Shown here piece by piece: positions 1-12,700 of a stretch of DNA of 64,000 bases. Positions within the stretch are counted from its first letter, which is position 1. The number at the start of each line of letters is the position of its first letter. This DNA is from Sacculina carcini (Eukaryota; Arthropoda; Thecostraca; Sacculinidae), in NCBI GenBank assembly GCA_916048095.2, contig OU696573.1, positions 2,448,035-2,512,034 of the forward strand. The letters run 5' to 3'. A program made the translations under genes and the position numbers. The notes below the pieces were generated by a model. It worked only from the letters and a program-made list of their open reading frames with translations. It was not told the DNA's origin and did no database searches.

Positions 1-309
1 GTGTTTTATTACACGCCTTGATGTCGGAAAATATGTATGTAGTTTTTGCGTTCACCTTGCTTTGTCAACATCTCATACAGACATACGGTGTTTGGTTCTT
101 TATAGTTGGCGAGGCGAAATTTGGCGAATTTCAGTCACAACTATTTGTATTTGAACTTTTTTGGTGAATAATTTTATGCTTTATATAATGCGTGCATTGA
201 ACAAATTAAACATCTGTCTTTCGCCTACTCAAACAGAATTAGAATCATTTTTATTGGCGTGACTCAGTTCTTTCCTTTTTCAGTGCTGTATCAAATAACG
301 TGGTCTATA

Positions 310-341
<32 letters not shown>

Positions 342-365
342 GTGAATTATTGGTGGGCACAACAG

Positions 366-1134
366 ACGATGCGTTGCATTTAACAGCGCGTGGCGACTGT
401 GATCTCGCATTGCAGAGCCTCGGCGCGGTGTTGTGGTACTTGAAACGGTGTCTACTAGACGTTCAGCTGCTCTCCATGAGGCGGTATTTCTGCTTTCTCT
501 CTTTGTACTCTATTGGAAGCTTTGCCAATACCTTCATACGCAAAAAGCGGCGTAAAAATTCAGTTTTTCATTTGATGTTCTCTAAGAGCTTTTTCAATTA
601 TTAACTTCAGAAGTAGGAACTTCCGAAGTGCATGAATCGAACACTGGTTCAGAAGTGCGGCATTTATTACTGTTTATCAGTCAATTACTAAATTGTTTTT
701 TCCGCTAAAGTGCAAATATTCTTACTTATATTTTCATGTTTTCCTTGATATTTCCAATAATAGTTTAGTATTGTTGCAATTCTGAACGAATTAAATGAAT
801 GCTCACACGAAATAAATGCTCGGAAACAAACACGCACGGAATGAAGGCCTGCTCTGCGCCATTAATGACAACTTCTGATAACTACTGGATTCACCGTCAG
901 AATTACTTCGGAAGTAATTCTGACGGTGAATCGAACATATGCTTAATGGATTTACTTGTTCTCCTTGTTGGCAGCTTTACTCGCTACTGTCCGCCCGACA
1001 CTATTACTTCCAGTCAGACAGCGCTGTCAGGCGGTGATGCCAAATCGCCTACACAACATGCAGACGTCAACGACAACAAACACACAGACATACAAACACC
1101 GCAGAAAATGGACACTCCTCTACCAAAACATATG
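366..1134 (+). CDS. MSH6: MSH6 connector/lever exons left of the LTR insertion
   Basis: Two exons. About 366-483 reads [18 protein letters not shown] then LLSMR and ends in phase 2 before gtattt. Exon 975-1134 starts after ttggcag in phase 2 and ends CAC-ATG type phase 0 before gtacgc. Its middle is low-complexity and poorly conserved, but its last residues (PKHM) join exactly to [12 protein letters not shown] at 6216, the expected family sequence. This exon was found only by phase matching, so its boundaries are less certain than those of the ATPase exons. Confidence 0.75.
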
Positions 1135-4100
1135 GTACGCATTTATTTGTCTATATTGTGTTCTTATATTGTGGTATCTACCATGTATTGTTTTATGAAA
1201 CAACACGGAAATTGCAATTTTCGAATATATATATTATTCAACAAACGCTTACACCAATAAGAAATATTAGAATCCTCTCACCACACCAAAACACTCACAA
1301 GTACCACACTACTCAAATCACTTGTCACCTTGTCGCTAACGCGCAGCGTATGACGCCTCAATTATTATTTACAATGATGCCACCTCACACCTCCCCCTCA
1401 GTCACGAACATAATCCGACAGGTATCGTGGAGGACGCCGTTCACGACTGGTACGACGTGGAGCTGGTGTGGGTCGCTCCACTTCAGTTTGCTGCCGGTCG
1501 TTGCTGATGGACGGACTGATGGTGTCATCGCTTTCCATCTGGTTCGGTTGTTCACGTACAGATGCCTCCAGCAAAAGATGTCTTCTGTTACGCGTTGTGA
1601 TGCGTCCACTTGGTGTGCGGAGTACATAGCTGCGTGGGCCTTTTATTCCCACGACGGTCCCAGTACAGTCCCACCTTTTGCTCGATTGACTTTGAATGAC
1701 CACTGCATCTCCCGCCCTCAGTCGCGGCAACGGATGCGATCCTTGATTATAAGTCAGCTGAGCTTGAACGCGACGTGGTGCATCGATGGCGTCCGCAGTA
1801 CTCCTCCACTTCGGTGCAAAAGCACTACGATGCATTGGAATGGTTGATCGGATAGGGTGGCCGAATAAAATTTCCGCTGGTGATTGCCCATCTGCGCCCG
1901 GAGTGTTCCGCAATTCCAGCAAGCCTTCGGTGAAAGCGTCATCGTCGAGTTCCCCGTTAGACGTCACCTTCTGCACTAAGCGCTTGACCGCTGATTCCGC
2001 AAGACCATTCCCCTGCGGATATTCGACACTGCTCACATCATGCTGCACTTTCCAGCGCATAAGGAAGTCTCTCGTTCGGCGAGAGGTGTATTGTGGTCCA
2101 CCGTCGCTGCGAAGACGGTTGGGTACGCCGAACGTTGCGAACAACTGACGCAGCGTCCGGATGAGATGTCGTGATGTGGCGTCTGACCGTGGGCATTCGG
2201 CGACACAAGGCCAGTTAGAATATCTGTCCACATATATGAGGTAAGTGCGGCCGGCGTGCTGAAAGTAGTCCGTGGCAACACTTTCAAACACTCTGGTAGG
2301 TTGATCGTCACAATAGTATGGCTCTTTCGGTTGACTGTTGCGGTAATGACGACATGAAGAGCATGACGATACAGCCATTTTGACATCATTTTGTATTGTC
2401 GGCCAGAATACCGACTGCCGTGCTCGACCTATAGTGCGATTCATGCCCTGGTGTCCACTATGAAGTCGGCGGATGATATCTCGTCGCATTTTACGAGGAA
2501 CTACAAGACGTTTTCCGTAGAGTATCAAATTTCCGTCTACATATAATGAACTTCTGATGTTCCAGTAAGGTTTTATCTCATCTCGACAGGCGTGACGATC
2601 ATCTGGAAAGCCATGTCGAATAGCTTCTTTGAGGCAAATGCACTCCGGATCACTCATTATCGCATCTTCGATTTCAACTAGAAGGCCATCGTCAGTTATA
2701 TAGCTCTCTTCGTCGCTCTCATGCGTTAAGTGAGCCACTGCTGCAACACCAATTTCAGGAACCGGATCCAGAGTTATTTCGTCTTCTTCGCCGTCGAGCG
2801 GAGCTCGGGAGAGACAATCGGCAGCTGCGTGCTTCTTGCCAGGGCACCATGCAGCCGTAAATTGGAGATGAGCCAGCTTCGCTCGTAGCCGCTGCAAACG
2901 AATATTGGCGATATCCGCTAGACCTTTTGAATTCAGGATTGGAAGAAGAGGTTTATGATCAGTAATGATCGTGAAATTATTCAGACCAGCGAGGTAGTTG
3001 TTAGCTTTACTGCAGGCCCATACTACAGCCAATAGCTCTTGTTCAACAGCGGCGTAGCGAGTTTCTCTATCTGAAAGTCGCCGCGAACCGCACTGGATGA
3101 GACGCCATTTCTTGCTCTCATCTAGCTGACGTACCACAAATCCGAGTCCCTTTAGACGAGATGCATCTGTCTCCACGACAGTCTCTCGTGACGGCCGGAA
3201 GAAATCCAGTATTGGGGGAGAAGTCAGTATCTTTTTCGTTGCTTCGAAAGCGCGTGTATGAACGCTCTCCTCCCAATGCCATTCCACATCTTTCTTCAAA
3301 AGTTCGTATAATGATGCGGCGGTACCAGCAATTTCGGTCGAAAATTGTCCCAGCTGATTGGCTAACCCTAGGAATGAGCGAAGTTCGGTTAGATTATTCG
3401 GCCTAGGAAATTCCTTGATAGCGCGAATTTTCTTTTGGTCAACCGAATATCCGTTTGGTCCCACGTCAAAACCACAAAAATGCACTTGCGATTGCGCGAA
3501 GTCAAACTTATCACCATTCAACGTTATGCCAGCAGAATCACAGCGCATTAACAACTGCCAAATGTCTTCCAGGTGACTGTCGTAGTCTTCACTGTACACA
3601 ATCATATCATCAACCACTTTGCCAACATTCATCACACCAGCAAGAGCAGCATCGCATCTCGTGTTGTATACATCGCCGCTTGAAGCCAATCCCATGGGTG
3701 CTCTTTTTAGTCTGAAGCGACCCCATGGTGTGAGAAAACATGTTAGATCTCTATCATCTTCGTGGATGGAGATTTGAAAATAACCATTTTTAGCATCCAG
3801 TGTGCTAAAATATTTTGCTCCTGGTTTTATACTAGAGACTACATCCATGCCAGCTCTCACAGGATGAGTTGGTCGTTTCAAATACTTGTTCAGTGGTATT
3901 AGATCGATAGTGAGTCTACAATCAACAATGGACCCTTCTCTACGCTTTGGCACGGGCACAACAGCATGACACCATTCGGTCGGGTGAGTCACAGCCTCGA
4001 TGACGTCCTGTTGAAGCAGTTCATCGATGTGACGCTTCATGTATTCCCGATACGCTAGCGGTATCACTCTGGGAGCAGAAATGTGCTTGGGCTGCGCATC

Positions 4101-7100
4101 AGATGACAGCAATATCCGCATAGGAGGTCCATCCATGGTCCGCAGTGGACCACTCGTTGAAAATACTCTCGGAAAGGCTGCTTTCAGTTCTGCAAGATGT
4201 TGTGATCGTTCATCAAGCGTTGGGCTGCGCGTCTGCTTCCAGGTCGGACGTTTCAGGTCGATCTGGTTGTTGATTGCAGGAAGTGACTTGCGTTCGGCTT
4301 GTGCGGTTGCTTTTAGCACGATGGTCGAGTCCTCCCTTCTTTGCGTAGTTACATTCTGCACTGGAATTTGCTGTGGAAACGCTCGGTGGATGATGCGCAG
4401 GTCAACCGCGTCCACCCACGACAAAAGCGCGTCGTTCGCCGCTGGCACCACATACAATGTAGTGCTGCACGACGCATCACCGAGCTCAAGAGTGGCGGTG
4501 CAGGTGCCTATGCAGTACAGGTGCCCACCGTTGGCTGACCGGAGTCTCTCACTGCACGGGGCCAGTTCAGATTGTTTGATGCCAAGTTTTTTGGCAACGC
4601 AAGCGTTGATAACGGATACCTCGGCGCCGGTGTCGGCGACCCACGACACTTCTGTCGATGCGCCTTTCGATGGTCTGACACGAATTTTTACGGGTGGCAC
4701 TTTGCGTCGCTTCTTTTTGCCGTGGCTGATGTCACTAATCGTGATACGCCTGAGATTTGTCCCTCGACGTTTTGGTGAACGCGAAGATTTATTTTTGTTC
4801 GATCTGTTGAGTCTGCTAGAACTCCGGCACACCGCTGCAAAGTGGTTCGGTTTGCCACATACCGTGCACGTTTTGCCGGCTGCAGGACATTTGTGGGTTT
4901 GTGCTTCCACCAAACGACCGCATCTTGAACACAGTGACTTCTCAGTGGCGTGAGATGATTTGCCGCGAACATTTGACACAGAAATCTGTTTTTCCGGCTG
5001 CTTTATCGCCGACGAATTGACAGCAGCGGTTTCTGATGATCGACAAATAGCGACAGATTTTTCGAGAGTCAAATCCTTTTCTTGGAGCATTTGATGTAAC
5101 GCATTGTCGTCAGATGTACCCATTAGAATTTTGTCGCGCAGTCTGTTGCTGTTGCATGATGTGCAGAAATCGCAGAACGACATGATTTCTTTGACAGCGC
5201 ACAAAAAATCATCAAAATTCTCACCGGCTTGTTGACTACGCAGATAAAAATCACGACGGTCGAGAATTATGTTCCGCTGAGAGCGCAAGAATGACTCCAT
5301 TTTCGAAATACATTCGGTCAGTGGAACATCCTCCCTGATTTCGAGGCTATAACGCAGAGAACGCGACCAGTCCTCATCAATTGAAGCATGAAGCACTGCT
5401 TGTTGTTCTTTTACAGGTAGTTTATCAATGCCACAGAGAGAAACGTGCCCAGTGAATTTGTATCTCCACGTATCAAACTCTTTCAAAGAGCACGAAGAAT
5501 GCAAAATTGGAGCATTGTTGTTGGGAAGCTTTATTGCTCTGGATTCCCCCGATACATTCTGATTACGTTCAGCTGACAGAATTCGCTCGTATTCAGCTTC
5601 TCGGCGAGCACTGTGCTCTGCCAACTGACTGACTGCTAATGTCAGTTTTTGTATCTGCTCTTCAAGAGTAGATGTCGGCTGCATCATCATTCTTATTGGT
5701 GTAAGCAATTTTCGAATATATATATTATTCAACAAACGCTTACACCAATAAGAAATATTAGAATCCTCTCACCACACCAAAACACTCACAAGTACCACAC
5801 TACTCAAATCACTTGTCACCTTGTCGCTAACGCGCAGCGTATGACGCCTCAATTATTATTTACAATGATGCCACCTCACATACCAGAAGTTTTGTTTTTC
5901 TGTTTTTTTCTTGTTGAACTATCATGAAGTAAGGGCTTATATATTGAATTCTTCATTGTATATATTCTTAACTTTAGAGGACAAATGGGAATTATTGATT
6001 CCAGTTATAAATGCTTGATAAATATATAAATAAATGATTAATATGATAAATAATCAATAAATGGTTCTAGTGATAAAGTTTTGATAGAGATTTTTAGTCA
6101 AATTTTTATTAGACACGTTTTTCAGCACGTTTCAACCTTGATGTCTCTGTAACTATGTCAGTCGTGTATGTTTGTCTGTCTGCGTGTATGTGTGTGTATG
6201 TGTGTGTGTGTGAAGGTGATTGACGGTGTTACGGTGGGCAACTTGGAGTTGGTGGGTAACAACGTGGACGGCGGCACCAGCGGCACTTTGCTGGGAGCAC
6301 TGGACACATGCGCCACTCCGTTCGGCAAACGGTGAGTGGTGCGCCATTATTGTCTCCTAGTGAACTTTTCATTCAATATTAATTAAAAGATAATCCACGC
6401 TTAGCGCCTAGCTGTTATCTGTGTGCGTTATTTGTGCTCTAATTTTGTTTATCTTGGAATTCTAAAACGTTTAAATAATCCATTTTTTGTTTTAGTCAGA
6501 GAGAAAAGATTACGAATCACCGTTATATCTATTATCTATTGTAAAATCTATAGCAGAGGTTATTAACTTGTGGGGAATTCCCCACTGGTGGGGAATGGAA
6601 GAGTTGTCAAGTGGGAAGCTAAAGGTCGGACAGAACAGGACAAATGTGTGTGTTTTTATCAATTAAAATTCAGGTTTATTTTTGTTTCTGATGACTTCTT
6701 GACGTTTACTTTGATGTAACAACTGAATTTATTGAAATTATCAGCGCTGATGTGGAAAACGAAGAGATGGCTCATTAATAAGGGGAGAATCAGAGAAAAA
6801 AGGTTAAGCACCACTGATCTATATGAATAAGTGCATGAACTCTGTACTTTGTTTTTCCTATGTAAATATTTTCATTCTTTTTTTGCGATAATTTAATTGT
6901 CTAGATGTGTCGCTGCTGTTTTAGTTTATGTTTTGAGACGAAATAAAATGCGTAAAATTGTCCTGCTTTCGTTGTTGTTGTTGTTGTTTATGATGCTAGT
7001 TTGTTGCGGTCGTGGGTGTGCGGGCCTCTGACGTCACTGGCGGCCATCAACGCTCGCTTGGACGCCGTTGACGAGTTGATTGTCAAGTGTGACGTCATGC

Positions 7101-7845
7101 AACAGCTGACTGCCACGCTCAAACAACTGCCCGATCTTGACAGGCAGCTGCGCCGGTATAGTACACACAAACACGCGTGTGATAATGCAAAAATATTCCA
7201 TATTGCGTGGAGACGCCTGTAGTACATTTCCATCAAACCGTATTTATTATATTTTTTTTTAATGAAAAATCAGTATTTTATGTCTTATTACATTGTGCTG
7301 TTATGTTTTGTTATATTTGTTTTTAATATTTGCTATTTATCTGAGTTTTAAACCTTTCTTCTATATTTTGTTAATCATCTGTCTTTGTGTAATTTTTTAC
7401 ATTATTTGCTTTACACACAGTTTTATCCCCTTCATGCTTTTTTCTGGTAAATATTATTGTAATTTGCTGTCCTTTCGCTCTGCGTCTGAAATATGTGTGG
7501 GTCACATAGTGTTCAATGTTTTGTATGTGCGTGTGTGTGAGACGTAAGCCGCTTATTTTTTGTCAACAACAATTTCTCACCAGTTAGGAGGCACATACAC
7601 ACAGAAGTCGCACGGAAAGCTATACATTCACTACAACACAACACACTCCTACAAAGACACCCACCGGACATACACAAATCCTAAAACACACTCACACGCG
7701 AAAACAGGTGCATCTGGCCAGGTTGAGATGCGGTCATCATCCTGCCCTTCTGTCATATCAGAAAAGGTTGAATGACTCAATCGATGACACCTGTCCAGAT
7801 TGCAAATATGCACCACACACCATCACACACATCATGGAACACTGC

Positions 7846-7898
<53 letters not shown>

Positions 7899-8128
7899 CT
7901 CAGACGCCAACACAAAATTAAATCAGTCAGGGACCTGTGGAATAACCCGGTCGGTGCCGTGTCTTTCCTCAGGAACTCGAGGTCGCTCGGCCAGACAACC
8001 TGAGCAACATCATCAACAACAACAATTTATCATGAACAACCAATACTTCTTCTTGACAATGTCTTTTAAGCCAAACACTTCTTTCAGGCATCTATGTTTA
8101 ATATTTTAAATATTTATTTATATTACGT

Positions 8129-8165
<37 letters not shown>

Positions 8166-9734
8166 GTGGTAGTATTCAGGTGCAGGGAAATGCGCGACTG
8201 AGTGACGCCTCGCACCCCGACTCTCGGGCCATTCTGTTTGAACACGCCAAATACAGTCGCGCACGCATCAGCGACTTTCTCTCGGCACTGGCTGGCTTCA
8301 AGCTGCTCCAGTCTATGCTACAAGGTGCCCGTGCACTTTTAACAACGCCCACATTTATGTTGCCACGCCTACTTTTGTTTTGCCACGCCCACTTTTGTTT
8401 TGCCACGCCCACTTTTGTTTTGCCACGCCCACTTTTGTTTTGCCACGCCCAATTTTATTTTGCCACGCCCACTTTTTTCCTCGGCCAACTTTTTTGTTCA
8501 CACCGACTGTGCTGGATCAATTTTTGGAGAAACAGCTGCTTAGCGAGTATGTCCAGTCGTATTTTGCTAATATTTGGCTAGCGCGTGAAGTTGTGCCATG
8601 TGGTACCGCTACTTCTCCGTTTTCGTATCCTCTATTTTATAATAAATGATAAATAATGATAAATAAATTGATAAATAAATCAATAAAAATGAATAAACTT
8701 CATAGAGTTGTTTTAGCAAAGGATGTCTAGTCACTCTTTTTAGCTTCCTTGTGGAAATTTCCGTGTGTATGTCCGTGTGTGTATTTCTTGTGTGTGTATG
8801 TCCGTGTGTGTGGCTAGAGCACAGTGGAACGATGACGTCATCACTGTTGCGCGCGTGTTTGTCGTTCGAAGACGAAGGCGGCAACTTTCCCCGGCTGCAA
8901 GAAACCATTGACTATTTCGAGGTGACCGATGCTACAGCGATTATAATTCAACCCATTCTCTCCCACATAAATTGTGTGTAAGCAAATGCATCTCAGTGAT
9001 AAACTACGTGTGGTAGCTTGTTAAAAAACGTTTATGTACGTGTGTAATAGTCTGTTCTTCCCTGCTACCAAGAATGACAACATAATCTTTAATTTACTGG
9101 GTATTATTAACCTGTAAAAAAATACGTTTTGAAAAAAAATCTGAGAGAATGAGTTAATCATATTTGGGTTGATATCTCCTACCAGTGATTTTTAATTTCA
9201 CATTATAATTGATTCTTGTTTGCCCGGCATCGGCTCGGATGTTTGGAAATGCAACGCCGCGGGTGGCGTAGACGCCTGTTTTCATGATTATTATGTTGTT
9301 CTATTGTGGAATATAGTTGTGATGGTCGCTGGTTTTGCGTGTATGCTGGTATGTGTTGGTGTGTGTCTCTCTATCTCTCTCTCTCTCTATGTGTGTGTCT
9401 CTCTCTCTCTATGTGTCTCTCTCTCTCTCTATGTCTCTCTCTCTCTCTCTATGTGTGTTTCTCTCTCTCTCTATGTGTCTCTCTCTCTCTTTCTCTCTGT
9501 ATGTGTGTGTGTCTCTCTCTGGGTATGTGTGTGTGCGTGTGTGTATGTCTCTCTCTGGGTTTGTGTGTGTGTGTGTGTGCGCGTGTGTATCTCTCTCTCT
9601 CTTTCTCTATGTGTCTTTCTCTCTCTATGTGTGTTTCTCTCTCTCTATGTGTCTCTCTCTCTCTCTTTCTCTCTGTATGTTTGTGTGTCTCTCTCTGGGT
9701 ATGTGTGTGTGCGTGTGTGTATGTCTCTCTCTGG

Positions 9735-9776
<42 letters not shown>

Positions 9777-12700
9777 GTTGGTATCACAGGCGGCATTTGA
9801 TCATGAGCAGGCGCGTCGCGAGGGACGTATTGTGCCGAGTCGCGGTGTGGACGACTTGTACGACACTGTTGTGGACACGCTGTCCCGTCTGCAACACGAC
9901 TCCGACGCCTATCTGCGCGAACAGAGCAGAATTCTCAACTGCAAGGTGCACTTGTAAATACACGCCTGTGCGTGTGTGTGTGTGTGTGTGTGTTAAAATA
10001 AGGACACACACATACGCATACGCTTACAAAGGTACTATAGACAACAAGCTAGGCGTAAATGCAGACAAACTATATTATTCTTTTGTTGAATATTGTTTTG
10101 TTAAATGATTCCGTTTTCAATTTGATTTGAGAAAAGCTGAATTTGTCTGAGAAAATACACTTGCAATTTGATTTGAACCTGTTTTTACTCGTCTCAAATC
10201 GAATTGTAAATAGTATGGATAAATGCAGTATTACGGCTGAATTAGTTTAATATAGCATGCGGGTGTGCTTCTGCACATGTGTCGAAGTCCATATATATCC
10301 AGGACGCAAATCATTCTTGCTGACATTCCTACAAAATATCCCTGCTCAAATACCCGTATGACATATTTTATGGTGTATTATTTGGACGTAGAGTAAGTAT
10401 TCATGCTTATTGTTATTCATTATCCATGTTTATTGTACGTTTTTGATATGTATTCAGAAGTACGGGCCAATTGATAGGGAATTTAAGCTGTTTTAACAAA
10501 TTCTCATTAATTCCCATCTATTTAATAACCATAGAATCAATTGTGAATTGCAACGTCTGTATGCATATGTGTGGGTGCGTGTATGTGTACAATGATGTAT
10601 GCTGCCCCCAGTGAGTTTGTACTCATGTATGTATGTTTTGCGTGGGCTTATGCATTTGAGTCTGTATCTGTGTGTGTGTGTGTGTGTGTGTGGTGTAGGT
10701 GGTGTATTTCGGAACGGGTCGCAACGCATACCAGCTGGAGGTGGTTGAGTCTGCTGCCAAGAGGGTCAATAATTCCTACGAGCTGCAGTCTCAACGCAAG
10801 GGCTATAAACGCTACTGGACCAACAGCACAAGGGTGAAACTGCTCATCAACAACTACAACACACACACACACATGCACACACATTGGAATACGCTGTAGT
10901 AATATGGGCTCCGCACAAGAAAAATCATATAGCAAGAATAGAGAAAGTACAACGAGTAGCAACCAAGTTAGTAGCAAAATTGAGGACATTAACTTATGAG
11001 GAGAGGCTAGAGAGAGTTGGGTTACCTACATTAGCGATGAGAAGATTAAGGGGTGATTTAATAAACGTTTTTAAGCATAGCATTGGCAAAGACAAACTGG
11101 ATAGAAAAGGTTGGGTAGTTTGGAGTGAGAGATCGAAGGGGACACAATAAATGCCTTAGGCAGACCAGAGTAGTTAGGGATATAAAGAAATATAGTTTCC
11201 CGAATAGGTGTATCGACGTTTGTAATAGTCTTGAAAAGTATGTAGTGGAATCAAGTAGTATCGGACAATTTAAGCGTAGATTAGGCAATAGTGGGTTTGG
11301 AGACAGGACAGTCTGAGCCTTGCTCATCTCCTGTACACAACAACTAGTGAGTACAACTAGTGAGTACACACACACATGGGCACAAACGTTTCGGAACGGA
11401 GGGGGATAAACATGACTGTTTTGGGATGTTTTTTGTTTGAGATTAAATTGTTCAATCGGATGAAATTGTTCAATCGTTGGTGATTCTTGAAGAAATGATT
11501 TTTTAGGAGACGTTATTAGTATATTTGTGACTATATCACAGATATGGTTAATTCACGCGATTATGAACTACGTATATTGTGTGTTGTACACTGTAGAAAT
11601 GGACACTGTAAAATAATACCGAACAAGGCGCATTTCTTGAATGTTTGAAAAAAGTAAACTTTAATTTATGACGTTTCCTAATTGATGGACTATAGTTAAG
11701 TTTGTATTATTAGCACGGTATCTAGTTTGATTTTCTTATAGTTCAACAGTCAAATATTTGAAATGGCAATAGACCGCCTTCCAATTAAAGCATGTAGCAA
11801 TATAGATGTTTGTGTGTGTGTGTTCTGTATATGTGTGTGTTAATCCGCGCTTGTGAATGTATGTATTTGTGTTTGTGTCATGCGCATTCGAGACGAAATT
11901 TGTGAATTGCGCTATATAAATTATTTATATCAGTGGTTCTTAACCTTTTTCAGCGTTCGCACCCGTTTCAAATCAGCTCGCAGAATTTTTGATAATTCTT
12001 GAAAAGTTATTGAAACATTCTTGCTACGTGAAAAAGATATAGATACAAAACACGTAATAGCAACACTTTTTTATTCAATAATCATTGATACAGCTTAAGG
12101 TTCTTTTTAAGAGGATCGAGCAAAACGTTTTTTCCAGGAAAATATCTTCTCAAATTTTCCACAGGAATCCCCCCGGATAAGAGCCCCTGGTTTAAGCGAA
12201 ATGTGTATGTTTGTGTGTATAATTCAGGAATTTGTGAGTCGTCGTTTGAACGCCGAGGATCAGCTGGCGTCGTGTGTGGCCAATGTGACGCGGCGAGTGT
12301 TCGCCAAGTTCGCCGCGGCCGAAGCGATGTGGCAGCGCAGTGTCGGCTGTGCGTGTCTTCTCGACTGTCTGTCGGCTCTGGCCCGCTACAGTCGCGCACT
12401 GCACACGGCCACACGTCCTGTACTACTGCCGCCAAACCAATTGCGTGTACGTTTAATAGTCTCTCTCTATCTCTCTCACACACATACACACATGCACACA
12501 TAAAAGTTAAAGGCCGCAAGTGACAGCTGCTACACACGGGAAGAAGTCGAAGCTTATGAACACACACAGGTGTGTCCTGTGCAGCTCGCTGTCACCGCAG
12601 AATCAACCCTCTCCGCGCTATGACGCCACAAGAACGGAAGACGTATTAGAGAGGGCCACCTCCCCAGAATGCATGACACAACACATGACTGATATCTGGT

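Larger units (their letters stand above)
1213..5880 (-). mobile_element. Complete Ty3/gypsy-type LTR retrotransposon in an MSH6 intron
   Basis: About 4.67 kb, antisense to MSH6, between exons ending 1134 and starting 6216. Flanked by two 176-bp LTRs (1214-1389 and 5705-5880) that look identical base for base by eye. Each starts TGTGAGGTGG on the minus strand. A perfect polypurine tract (GAGGGGGAGG) abuts the 3' LTR at about 1390-1400. One uninterrupted gag-pol frame lies between them. Identical LTRs and an intact frame imply recent insertion. I could not find a convincing target-site duplication: the left flank ends ...gaaat and the right begins tacca. Confidence 0.9.

Noticed and set aside
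799..1260. A stand-alone 153-residue protein
   Set aside because: Only 975-1134 is supported, as an MSH6 exon; the rest is MITE, intron and LTR sequence.
4039..4953. 304-residue plus-strand open frame
   Set aside because: It is the antisense shadow of the retrotransposon gag-pol frame and resembles no known protein.
1213..5880. Endogenous retrovirus
   Set aside because: There is no env-like frame after integrase; the organisation is that of an ordinary LTR retrotransposon. The same holds for 61169-64000.
8132..8581. Protein with [13 protein letters not shown] repeats
   Set aside because: This is an MSH6 exon (8173-8324) read through into an intronic 20-bp minisatellite.
9449..9957. Long Ser/Leu/Val/Cys-rich open frames in several frames
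   Set aside because: They are translations of a (TC)n/(TG)n microsatellite; only 9790-9945 inside one of them is a real MSH6 exon.
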